This document shows, piece after piece, positions 8,444 through 17,700 of a stretch of 64,000 bases of DNA. The stretch covers positions 434,001-498,000 of the forward strand of contig NZ_CP150145.1 of the NCBI RefSeq assembly GCF_037963835.1, given 5' to 3'. The notes beneath the pieces were generated by a model. It was not told the DNA's origin and made no database searches. It saw only the letters and a program-made list of their open reading frames with translations. Both the position numbers and the translations under genes were made by a program. Source of the DNA: Paenibacillus sp. FSL H8-0332. GTDB taxonomy: Bacteria > Bacillota > Bacilli > Paenibacillales > Paenibacillaceae. Numbering within the stretch: the stretch's first letter is position 1; the number at the start of each line of letters is the position of its first letter.

Positions 8444-9230
8444 AAGGACGTACATCCTTGCGCTTCAGAATGAGATGGAATACCGGACCGATTTCCTGAT
8501 GAGTATTATCAGCGGCGGCTTCATCATACTCGTCCAATGCTTCCTCTGGACAGCCGTGTTTCGCAGTTCACCGCAGGAGATTATTAACGGCTATACTTAT
8601 TCGCAGATCATCATTTATTCCGTGTTGTCCGGCGTCGTCTCCAAGCTGGTTTCTGCCGGCTTCGAAGGGGAGATCGCGAGTGATATCAAGACGGGTGGAC
8701 TGAGCAAATTTATCGCTCAGCCTATTCATTATTTCAGCTATCGGATATGCAATTTTTTCGGCGGGAAAACGGTTCAGACCGCGGTCGTCCTTGTCTTATT
8801 CGTCATCCTGATGATCGTGTTTACTCAGATTTGGGAGTTTCAGCTTAGAGCGGGGCAGATCGTTTTGTTCCTGGTCAGCATTCTGTTCGGGCTGCTCATC
8901 AACTTCCTGCTTTTTTATTCGATTAGTGCGCTCGCGTTCATTATTACTGAGGTTTGGGGCGTTTTTATCGCGTTCAACCAAGGCGTCTATCTGCTCAGCG
9001 GCGCCATCTTTCCGCTTAATATTTTCGGAGATACGTTTGCCAGAATTTCCAGCTATTTACCGTTTCAATATGTCGTATACTTCCCGGTTAAGATCATCAA
9101 TGGGAGCTTGACGATTCATGAAATCGTGCCCGGACTCCTCTTACAGGCGGTTTGGGTAATTGTGCTTATGATCATTTCCAAGTTGTCTTGGGATTCCGGG
9201 ATGAAGAAATATGTAGCCGTTGGAGGTTAG
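8421..9230 (+). CDS. ABC-2 permease 1 (six-helix family)
   Basis: About 269 aa with six predicted hydrophobic segments; the N-terminal signature YILALQNEMEYRTDFL is typical of the ABC2 six-membrane-segment family. The start is taken as ATG 8421, overlapping the ATPase gene by 23 bases; ATG 8409 is an alternative. The frame is also open back to 8349, but that portion lies inside the ATPase gene. It probably heterodimerises with the product of the next gene. Confidence 0.85.
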   Translation: MKALQKYKRTYILALQNEMEYRTDFLMSIISGGFIILVQCFLWTAVFRSSPQEIINGYTYSQIIIYSVLSGVVSKLVSAGFEGEIASDIKTGGLSKFIAQPIHYFSYRICNFFGGKTVQTAVVLVLFVILMIVFTQIWEFQLRAGQIVLFLVSILFGLLINFLLFYSISALAFIITEVWGVFIAFNQGVYLLSGAIFPLNIFGDTFARISSYLPFQYVVYFPVKIINGSLTIHEIVPGLLLQAVWVIVLMIISKLSWDSGMKKYVAVGG

Positions 9231-9234
9231 ATCT

Positions 9235-10047
9235 GTGAGTATCAGCTTGTCGGAGATTCGGAAGCATGTACGTATGTTTTTTATTTTTGCGAAGAACAGC
9301 TTGGTTGGTTACATGGAATACAAAGCGAATTTCTACTCCGGTTTGATCATGGAGACCGTATTTCTGTTGTCCAAGCTGATCTATATCATCTTCGTTTACC
9401 AGCTAGGGATCGAAATTAATGGAATTTCTCCTGACCAGATGATGATCTTCACCGGGACCTATACGATTATGATCGCAATCTATACAGGACTGTTTATGGA
9501 TAACTTTTATAGATTTGCCGGCCATATCCGCAACGGGACGCTGGACTTGTATATGACCAAGCCGCTATCGCTGCAGTTCATGATTTCATTCCGGCACGTG
9601 AACTACGCGTTTCCGATTCCGAATCTGATCGCCGGGATCACGATGATCGTATTGGCCTGGCGGCGTCTTGGCATCGAGCCAAGCTTTATCCACTTGGCCG
9701 GATATATCGGCGTGATCTTGAGTAGCACGATCGTGACCTACTCGGTGCTTCTGCTTCCGCAAATTCTTGCCTTCTGGACGGTGAAGTCCGGTTCGATCTT
9801 CGACATATTGGACAAATGTTGGGATTTGAACAATATGCCGATGTACATATACCCCAAATGGCTGCGGAGAATAGGACTGTATGTCGTGCCTATCTTGTTT
9901 ATCACCAACATGCCGTCGGTTTATTTGATCGACCGGTTGGACATGTTCCTTGGGATATGGATTTTTGTAGCTCCTGTATTATCGCTTACAGTGGTCAGGC
10001 TGTTCTGGAAGCTGGCCGTCAAACACTATGAGAGCGCCAGCAGTTAG
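9235..10047 (+). CDS. ABC-2 permease 2
   Basis: This 270-aa protein has about six membrane segments and the same N-terminal pattern as permease 1 (FAKNSLVGYMEYKANF). The start chosen is GTG 9235, eight bases after GGAGG, which itself lies at the end of permease 1. A TTG at 9220 is in frame but sits before that RBS. The ATPase plus two similar permeases form a complete exporter. Confidence 0.85.
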   Translation: MSISLSEIRKHVRMFFIFAKNSLVGYMEYKANFYSGLIMETVFLLSKLIYIIFVYQLGIEINGISPDQMMIFTGTYTIMIAIYTGLFMDNFYRFAGHIRNGTLDLYMTKPLSLQFMISFRHVNYAFPIPNLIAGITMIVLAWRRLGIEPSFIHLAGYIGVILSSTIVTYSVLLLPQILAFWTVKSGSIFDILDKCWDLNNMPMYIYPKWLRRIGLYVVPILFITNMPSVYLIDRLDMFLGIWIFVAPVLSLTVVRLFWKLAVKHYESASS

Positions 10048-10083
10048 AGAAAAGCTAAAAAAATTGTTAAGAGGGTGAAGCGG

Positions 10084-10932
10084 ATGAGCAGGATGGAGCG
10101 CAAGAGCTTTTCGCCGCAGACAGAGGCCACCGTAAAGAAGCGGCTGCACAACGGGATCGAAATCTATCAAAACAACGAAGGCGAGACCGAGTTCCTCTAC
10201 AACGAGATTTTCCACAAGGAGATGTATTTCAAGCACGGGATTACGCTCCCGGATGATGGCACGGTCATGGACGTCGGGGCTAATATCGGCATGTTCACCC
10301 TATATGTAAGCAGCAAGAGCAACTGCAGGGTGTATGCCTTTGAGCCACTGCCTCCGACATTTAAGCTCTTGAAGATGAATACGAGCTCGCTGCCTCGCGT
10401 AACAACGGTTAACGTCGGGCTATCCAATGAGATCAAGGAAGCGGAGTTTGCCTATTTCCCCACGATGTCCACGGATTCTGTCCAGATCAAATACCGGGAG
10501 AACCACGATCAGGATCTCCGGTACGGGTTAATCAACCATTACCGGGATCATTTCGCTGATCCGCGCATGCTAAACCGGTTTGTCGATCAACTTATGTCCC
10601 CGAAGCTCCTGAATGAACAAATCCATCGCTGCAAGCTAACTACGATCTCCGAAATGATCCGCTATTACGATCTGAACCAAATTGATCTGCTCAAAATCGA
10701 CGTGGAAAAAAGTGAGTTCGAGGTGCTGGAAGGCATCGATCCGGAGGATTGGGGCAAAATCAGGCAAATTGTAATGGAGGTGCACGGACTGGATGGAGAG
10801 CAGATCAGCAGGCTCGAAAATATCTTCCGCACTAACGGCTTCAAGGTCTCGATCGATTACTATGAAGACTTGAATATCCCAAATTACTTTAACGTGTATG
10901 CGTTGAATCAAATGCATATACAGGCTGGGTGA
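10084..10932 (+). CDS. FkbM-family SAM methyltransferase
   Basis: This 282-aa protein has SAM motif I DVGANIGMF (residues 63-71), motif II VYAFEPLPP, and the FkbM hallmark IDLLKIDVEKSEFEVLEG. FkbM enzymes O-methylate sugars and other natural-product hydroxyls. The start ATG 10084 follows GAGGG by eight bases; an in-frame GTG at 10075 is less likely. Its stop overlaps an alternative GTG start of the next gene. A glycosyl or acyl hydroxyl of the cluster product is the likely substrate (inference). Confidence 0.88.
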   Translation: MSRMERKSFSPQTEATVKKRLHNGIEIYQNNEGETEFLYNEIFHKEMYFKHGITLPDDGTVMDVGANIGMFTLYVSSKSNCRVYAFEPLPPTFKLLKMNTSSLPRVTTVNVGLSNEIKEAEFAYFPTMSTDSVQIKYRENHDQDLRYGLINHYRDHFADPRMLNRFVDQLMSPKLLNEQIHRCKLTTISEMIRYYDLNQIDLLKIDVEKSEFEVLEGIDPEDWGKIRQIVMEVHGLDGEQISRLENIFRTNGFKVSIDYYEDLNIPNYFNVYALNQMHIQAG

Positions 10933-10937
10933 TAGTC

Positions 10938-11891
10938 ATGCTACAACATCTGCATGCAAGGTTGGTATGCTCCAGCTGCAAGGGTATGCTGGTCCAGTCG
11001 GAGGCGTTGCTGCAATGCTGCAACTGCGATGCGGTATATACGATCGATGATCGTTATGTATCGATGCTCGACCGGCGTGAGGAGGTTGTCCACCCGTCTG
11101 ATTGGAAGCGAAAAGAGGGCGAAATTCGAGATTATAGCGAGATATCGAATTCCTTTGCGCTTTCCGGCATAGGCCGATTCGCAACCTTCTTAAACTATGG
11201 TTACGTCCCGCAAGGGAATGAGCAACATGCGGTGATCGAGCCCGACGATGTATGGAATAGAAATTCAGTCAAGCTGCTGCTCGAGACGGTGGGCAGGACG
11301 GCGATTCGGGAGCGCCAGGTTATCGACATCGGATGCGGCAGGGGAGGTAACATAGCAGCTTTGTATAAATATTTCAAGCCTCTGTCTATTGTCGGTCTCG
11401 ACATCTGCCCGGCGAATATTGCGTATTGCAGTGCCAAATCCCGAGGGGGTGAAGCTTTCTATCTCGTCGGCGATGCGGAGAATATACCGTTTGCAGACGA
11501 GAGCTTCGATATTGTATTGAATATGGAATCCGCGCAAGCCTATCCGAACCGATCACGCTTCTATGAAGAAGTGTACCGGATAATGAGAGTTGGCGGTGTA
11601 TTTCTGTATACGGAGCTGATGCTGGAAGATCAGGTAGCGAAGAATGTGAGGCTGTTAGAGGAAGCAGGTCTGTCTGTAATCCGCAATCAGGATGTGACTT
11701 CGAATGTCCTTCTATCATGTGATGAGAATGCAAAGCAACGTACTGGCCCACAAGGAATTGCGAATAATGCCAATGCGAGCATGAATAATGGAGATATCAG
11801 TGATTTCATCGCATTGCCCGGCTCGAAGAAATATGAAGAGATGAAGGCTGGGACGCAGCAATACCGTATGATGAACCTTATTAAGAGGTGA
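10938..11891 (+). CDS. class I methyltransferase with N-terminal zinc ribbon
   Basis: This 317-aa protein has four Cys near the N-terminus (C11xxC14 and C27-C30, CCNC), like a Trm112-type zinc ribbon. A Rossmann methyltransferase follows: IDIGCGRGGN (about residue 128), VGLDICPANI, GDAENIPFADESFDIVLNMES and a YRIMRVGG strand. This is the layout of small-molecule C- or O-methyltransferases of the phthiotriol/UbiE type. GTG 10929 is an alternative start overlapping the FkbM stop. It is a second tailoring methyltransferase of the cluster. Confidence 0.82.
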   Translation: MLQHLHARLVCSSCKGMLVQSEALLQCCNCDAVYTIDDRYVSMLDRREEVVHPSDWKRKEGEIRDYSEISNSFALSGIGRFATFLNYGYVPQGNEQHAVIEPDDVWNRNSVKLLLETVGRTAIRERQVIDIGCGRGGNIAALYKYFKPLSIVGLDICPANIAYCSAKSRGGEAFYLVGDAENIPFADESFDIVLNMESAQAYPNRSRFYEEVYRIMRVGGVFLYTELMLEDQVAKNVRLLEEAGLSVIRNQDVTSNVLLSCDENAKQRTGPQGIANNANASMNNGDISDFIALPGSKKYEEMKAGTQQYRMMNLIKR

Positions 11892-11936
11892 CATAGCTTT
11901 AAGATCGACAATAATTTAGTATAGGAGAAATATTTT

Positions 11937-12974
11937 ATGGAAGAAATTATTTCCCTGGATACGTTTCAACCATTCGACGGCATGATCAAAATGTTTCCTC
12001 ATCATAATTTTCCTTATTTTAGCTGCGACTACAATTTGTTATTAACGCTTGCCAATTATTTCGAAAAAGATGAGCTGCCAATTCTGAATAATGTCATTAG
12101 TATTTATAGGTTTGATAAACAAAAAATACAAACAAGAGGATATTTCAAGTTAGAAGTGTTGAATCTCGAGGATGAAGAGAAGATACTTGAGGAAATGGGT
12201 ATCTCTGTTCGTAGAACATCTCCTGCATTAGATACTTTACAAGATGAGATCATGAACTCTATCTCTAGTGGTCATCCGATTTCCATTTTTATTGATTTGT
12301 TTTATCAACGCGGGAGAGACTTTTACTATAACAAAAAACATGGACTGCACCCTGTTTTTGTCTATGGCTTCGATCTTACGAACGGAGAAATATATACGGT
12401 TGATGATATTACAGAATACAGACAATATTCTCTGCCATTTTCAGAATTTAAATGTTCATGCCTGACATCGGAACACGTTAAGATGCCAAATTACTTTTGG
12501 GAATATGCACTAGTGTCCCCCGGTGATCATGAGATCTTGAACCATAAGAAGTCAGCACACACCAACATCAATAAATTTGTAGAAAATATGTTCAGGTATC
12601 AAAATGAAATCACGGAAGGTTTGAATAATATACTGTTGTTGGCAGATAATTTCGAGCTCATTCTAACCAATGAAACGATTATAGAAACACTAAGCAGTAC
12701 TATTTATAGAAAATGTTCTGAGAAATACAGGTTAAATACGCTCTATAAGTACAACCTTGATCATATCAATGCCAAAGATACGCTTGACCCGTTACTGGAC
12801 CAAATTATTCATGACTGGAAGACGGTAAGGTTCTATTCGAATAAAGCCATCGTGTCCCAAACGTTCACTGGGGAAATCATAGATAAGTGTATGGGTTTAT
12901 TCACAAAAATATATACGAATGAAGTACATTTTCATCAGCAATTTTATTTAATGTTAAAGGCTGCAAGCTTGTAA
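11937..12974 (+). CDS. BtrH-like papain-fold protein with candidate catalytic Cys
   Basis: This 345-aa protein has an N-terminal half resembling the BtrH N-terminal/C39-like fold: C30 in PYFSCDYNLLL at the helix start, a His in HGLHPVFVYGFD, and Asp in YTVDDITEY. These would be the Cys-His-Asp triad for thioester acyl transfer or proteolysis. The C-terminal half is helical and unassigned. It is the last gene of the + strand set, 45 bases after the methyltransferase, with AGGAG nine bases before the ATG. It is the likely active partner of the Cys-less paralogue at 1530. A peptidase role is the main alternative. Confidence 0.6.
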   Translation: MEEIISLDTFQPFDGMIKMFPHHNFPYFSCDYNLLLTLANYFEKDELPILNNVISIYRFDKQKIQTRGYFKLEVLNLEDEEKILEEMGISVRRTSPALDTLQDEIMNSISSGHPISIFIDLFYQRGRDFYYNKKHGLHPVFVYGFDLTNGEIYTVDDITEYRQYSLPFSEFKCSCLTSEHVKMPNYFWEYALVSPGDHEILNHKKSAHTNINKFVENMFRYQNEITEGLNNILLLADNFELILTNETIIETLSSTIYRKCSEKYRLNTLYKYNLDHINAKDTLDPLLDQIIHDWKTVRFYSNKAIVSQTFTGEIIDKCMGLFTKIYTNEVHFHQQFYLMLKAASL

Positions 12975-13014
12975 AGCTGAACCAACAATAGGAGTCAGGT
13001 AAAATCACAAGATC

Positions 13015-13053
13015 AACAAAGTACCAAGACTTTTAGAGCCTTGGTACTTTGTT
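13015..13053. terminator. bidirectional stem-loop ending the cluster
   Basis: A perfect 14-bp stem (13015-13028 with 13040-13053) encloses an 11-base loop in the gap between the converging genes ending at 12974 and 13074. There is no long U-tract on the + strand, so it may act weakly or mainly as a 3'-end stabiliser. Confidence 0.7.
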
Positions 13054-13073
13054 AAGAAGATATGCCCTCATGC

Positions 13074-13463
13074 TCATGAACCCACATGTCCAATCGCCGT
13101 CACAAAGAGGAATAGGAATACAGCCATAGATGTGTTAATTACTTCGAGTAGCATAAGTGGCTTAGACATTTTGGTCGGTGATTTAGGAAATATACCAGCT
13201 AAATCGATAATATACACAATAAAATATAAAACGGCGATAATTTGCGTGACGAGAATGGCATTAGAATGGGAAACCAGGAGGAGATAACACGCGATAAACG
13301 AAACGATGCCCAGTGAGATCAGAAACAGATTAAACCCCCAAAATACAACCCCTGTTAATTTTGAAAAATCTCTATTTTCAATCGGCCCTCCCGGAACCAG
13401 TATCGTAAGTAATGTTACATTAAAAAACACCAGCAAACTTGCAAAAATCATGGTATCCTGCAT
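13074..13463 (-). CDS. small four-helix membrane protein, unknown
   Basis: This 129-aa protein has four hydrophobic segments (around residues 5-23, 35-62, 68-90 and 102-125) separated by short polar loops. No family is recognised. It lies convergent to the cluster and downstream of the AraC gene in the same orientation, with a gap of about 90 bases. An RBS (GAGAGGAAGA) precedes the start. It could be controlled by the neighbouring regulator. Confidence 0.6.
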   Translation of the reverse strand: MQDTMIFASLLVFFNVTLLTILVPGGPIENRDFSKLTGVVFWGFNLFLISLGIVSFIACYLLLVSHSNAILVTQIIAVLYFIVYIIDLAGIFPKSPTKMSKPLMLLEVINTSMAVFLFLFVTAIGHVGS

Positions 13464-13553
13464 CGTTAATTCTTCCTCTCCTCTTGTAGTCTCTCAAGAC
13501 TAACAGATAGAAAAAAATTGTATTGTAAAAAATCAGCACTGATGCTCAGATGC

Positions 13554-14348
13554 TTATTGCTGCTGGTCATGCCATAAGTAAGCTAGAGTTAATTCATCCG
13601 GCAGATTGTTCAGTTCCTTAATCGTTTTACCTGCAAATTTTTTGGATGTTTTTATCAGATGGGACTGATCATAGTAATGATACTGTATATCCCTTCTCAG
13701 CTCTTCATCCTCAACATGTTTTCTGAATTCCATAATATTTCCATATGTCTTTGGTGTCAGGCCGATATTTTTATTGAACAACCGTTCTATTGAACTGACT
13801 GAGGTACCAAAGCATTTGGCCATGCTGACAATATTCAGGCTCTCATACTCTCGCTCCACATATGTCAGCATTTGCTCTATATATTCAGTATTCGTTTCAT
13901 TGGACGCTAATTTATTCATCAAAAATTGGTTTATTGCCTGGATACGCTGCTCCGTATCTTTATAGATCATCATTAGGTATAATTCGTCCAAATCCGGGTC
14001 TACATCAGTGACCGGTGCAATTCGTTCTGTCAACTCGAGGCCAGGCTCGTGAAACAATTTTATAAACCCCAGCGGAGTTAATGAAATTCCTATCTGATTA
14101 AGATGTTGTCCGTATTGAACATGTTTAGCCTTTTTCATTTGACCAATCACTGCTACATCAGGGAATACCATTCCCTCTTCTTCTCCTACCAGCCTGTATG
14201 GGGACCCATAATTGAAAATAATATTGATATGCCCCAATGGCATAATAATATCTTTTCTATTTCCATCGGCAAGAAAACTAAAATCTGCGATCCAGATATA
14301 GTCCACAAGTTTGTATAAGACATTGTCAGGTTCAAAAGTTCGAATCAT
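13554..14348 (-). CDS. AraC-family regulator
   Basis: About 264 aa. The N-terminal ~110 residues match the small sensor domain common in Bacillales AraC proteins (MIRTFEP, IMPLGHINIIFNYG). The C-terminus is an AraC double helix-turn-helix with SMAKCFGTSVSSIERLFNKNIGLTPKTYGNI. The start is placed at ATG 14348, seven bases after AAGGAGAGG, instead of the longer frame beginning at 14378. Its ligand and targets are unknown; the nearby membrane protein gene is the closest candidate. Confidence 0.85.
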   Translation of the reverse strand: MIRTFEPDNVLYKLVDYIWIADFSFLADGNRKDIIMPLGHINIIFNYGSPYRLVGEEEGMVFPDVAVIGQMKKAKHVQYGQHLNQIGISLTPLGFIKLFHEPGLELTERIAPVTDVDPDLDELYLMMIYKDTEQRIQAINQFLMNKLASNETNTEYIEQMLTYVEREYESLNIVSMAKCFGTSVSSIERLFNKNIGLTPKTYGNIMEFRKHVEDEELRRDIQYHYYDQSHLIKTSKKFAGKTIKELNNLPDELTLAYLWHDQQQ

Positions 14349-14378
14349 CGTAAGCCTCTCCTTACACATCGGTCTCAC

Positions 14379-14747
14379 AAGCCTTCTTGACCCTATCTTA
14401 CTCCTTGAGAGGCCTTACTGCCTCATAAGTGGTGAAAGCTTCTTCATACAGGAGACTTCGCGGGGAATTATATGAAATAAAGCACATATATCCTTTTTCC
14501 TGGAAACCTCAACTGAGAAATGTATCCACTTTCGTAATATATTAAAATCATTCGTGCATTACCCGTATTTAGACTTTCTCTTCCTGTTGTTAATATGAAA
14601 GCTATTACAGGCTAATCATCCGCTTTTGTGAATGCGTTTTCAAACATTGTCTGCCATTAGGTTCAGGGGAGGTGCAGGATTGAATGTCAAGCCAGACTTG
14701 GCGTAACCAAGGATAAGAATCTCCATAAGAAAAGGAGTCAAACTTAG
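14379..14747. other. divergent intergenic region, AraC / xylanase
   Basis: This stretch of 369 bases has no ORF I can support. It must hold the promoters of the AraC gene (-) and the xylanase gene (+). An AAAGGAG ribosome site lies nine bases before the xylanase ATG. No convincing -35/-10 pair was found, so transcription may need an activator. Confidence 0.5.
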
Positions 14748-17700
14748 ATGAACAGTAGAAAATATGTAATCAGCATCTCCCGCCTTCTCATTATCATCAT
14801 GTTGTTCTCCATCTTCACGTATACTCCCGTCCCGGCGGCTGCGGCTGGAGAGGAACCGTCCGTTGAACTGAACGGCCTCATTGCGCAAGCCGAAGCCCTA
14901 AAAACCGGTAATCTGGAGTTCCCGCTCCAAGTCAGCCAGTCTGTCTATGGGTCGGTCTATGGTTCCGATGTGAACCAGGCTTTACCATGGGTGCATGTTG
15001 ACGAGCTCCAAGCTCTGAATGATGCGATTGAGCTCGCACGTAATGTGAACACTCCTGCCGAAGAAGCTATTGCAAGTCTTAAAGAAGCCATAATGAAATT
15101 TACTGCAAATATCAAATCTGACGGTTCTGATCCTTATTTCCGTCTTGATCCGGGTCCGGGTAAGGTTTCTGTAAAAGTTACCGCGCCTACGAATGCCTGG
15201 AAGGCAAGAACTCCGCTGGATAACCGTGTCCCGGCCGACTTTGCCGGTGGTTCATTCAAGACGATCCCGTATCCTTTTACAGATGCCCAAGGTAAAGCGG
15301 AAGTGCTTCAGATAAATTACGCCCACAATGGAAAAAGCACGTTCGGCGGCATCAGTCTGGAATCGCCGTTGTCCCCGGCCGTTAATGTCACAGCGGGATC
15401 AACGATTGAATTCGATGTATACTATCCCAAGAGCGCGCAAGGCAAATTCATGAGATGGAGAGTCAGAAATACCAGCGATAACCTCGACAGCTACCTCAGG
15501 GAATACCAGTACAACAACCTGAATCCCGACTGGGTGGGCAGCTATAACGGCGAATCCTGGTTGAAGGTGCATCACAGCATTAATGCCTCAACGGGCAATT
15601 CCTCGAACTTCATTCTGGAGCTTCATGGCGAGAATGCCCGTCCGGCAGAGACCGGTATGCTGCTTGTTGCCAACATTGAGATTACCGCACCTGACCCGAA
15701 AGGCGTTGCGCTTCCGAACGTAGTCAACAAGGAAAACCAGAGTGCCGTAGCTCCTCTAAAGAGTCTGTACAATAAGGAGAATGGCCTGTTCATGGTCGGC
15801 GCGATCGGCACCGGGCCCGTAACCGGAACCCGCGCCAATCACTATGAAATCTTCGTCGACGGCAACAATCTGAAGGCCGAGGGTACGCATCCCCGTGGCC
15901 CGGAATGGCTGAAGAACGTGAACGGCGAGGCGCTGAACGGCGCAACCACTGCCCCTGGCTTAGCGGAATACAGCTTCCCTACCAATTCTTATCAGGCGAT
16001 CAGAGATTCGGGAACTCCCGGACAGTACAAGTCTCACGGCCATGTCCTGGCATGGTATAACCAGGCCCCTGGTTGGATGGCGCAGATGATTCCTGCGAAC
16101 CTTCCTTCCGGTTATAACGGCTCTGCCAATTTCTACGGACTGGGCAATGGCGTTACAACCACGGTTAAGGTAGACAAAGAAATGGCGAGAAGAGTGCAGT
16201 TCAACCATACGATGTATGTGATGCGGCACTTCCTGACCACAGATACGAAGTACGGCTCAAGCGAATCCCGTGGCGTCATTCCCTTCAATTCCTGGGATGT
16301 ACTCAACGAAGAGGTTCACGAGAGCCGCCATAGCGAACTCATCCCGCAGGATGCGAACAGCTGGAGAACGAGCCTGAAACACACCAACTGGCTTGCTGCC
16401 ATGTCGGATGATCAGATTGGCGGCGACATCACTGACCATTACATTTACCTGCTCTTCCGAAATGCGCACATCGCGGCCCCCAACGCCAAGATGGCGGAAG
16501 CTTACAAAGCCAATTACGCTAACCTTCCAGAGTACATGAAGCTGGATGGACACGACACTAAAGGCAGCATTGACAGTTACATCGTTGACAATCCTCCGAA
16601 GCTGACCTACAACGATTACGGGGTTGCCACCCGCAGTAAAGCTAGAACCGTATATAACATGGTTCTTGAATTAAATACCGCATGGCGCTCCGATCCGCTG
16701 TATGACGGAAGACCCCTGATCGAAGACATCGGAATCCAGGGACATGACGCGGTGGGTAAGACCCTTGCAAGCGACAACCAGTATGCGATAGCTCTCTATG
16801 CCTCACTCGTTGACCGTGGTCTGCTGTCGGGTATTACCTATTCAGAGCTTGACCTTAAGGTGCCTACCGATGCCCCCGGAGGAGGCGCGACCGCTCCCGC
16901 AGTGCTCAATGTGAGACAGTCGGACGCCCTTGGTTATCAGTACGCGCTGCTGTACAAAACGTTCAATAAGTTCGCCCCGTATATCGATCACATCATCAGC
17001 TGGGGCGTAACCGGTTCCGGATGGCAGGGAAGCTATGTCCTGTTTGACGGCCAGAGTAATGCGAATGCCGGTTACTATGGCGCTATGAAGCCGGACCGGT
17101 TCATTCTTGGACATTCGTATCTGGATGATTACTTTGCCGGCGAATATCAGGCCATAGAGAACAATGCTATCGACCTTGGCGATCTTGGAGTCTATACACC
17201 TAATAGCGTGAACGCTGACCTCAGTAGCTTGTCCCTGAGTGCAGGCACACTAGAGCCAGCGTTCAACGCGGCCACCACAGAGTATGATGTTTCTCTAAAG
17301 GATGCTGACAGCATTACCGTGACAGCAGCGGCGGCAGACAGCAGGTCAACCCTTAAAGTAAACGATACGGTGGTTGCCAGCGGTACAGCTTCTAAAGCTA
17401 TAGAACTCACACCTGGCACTAAAACAGATATAAAGATTGAGGTCACAGGGGCAGACGGCAGGGTCAAGACGTATACCCTGAAAGTAACCAACAGCAAGAC
17501 GGAGACTCCGTCCACTCCGGAACCAGGAACACCAACTGCAGCACCTACACCTGCACCAACTGCAACACCTGTGCCTGCAACGCCTGCACCTGGTGGAACC
17601 TATTCGACGTCTGCACCTGTTGCATCTGCAACACCGTCACCTGCAGCACCACTTGTACAGGGCCAGAAAGTAACCCTGCCGGCGACTGTGAACAATGCGA

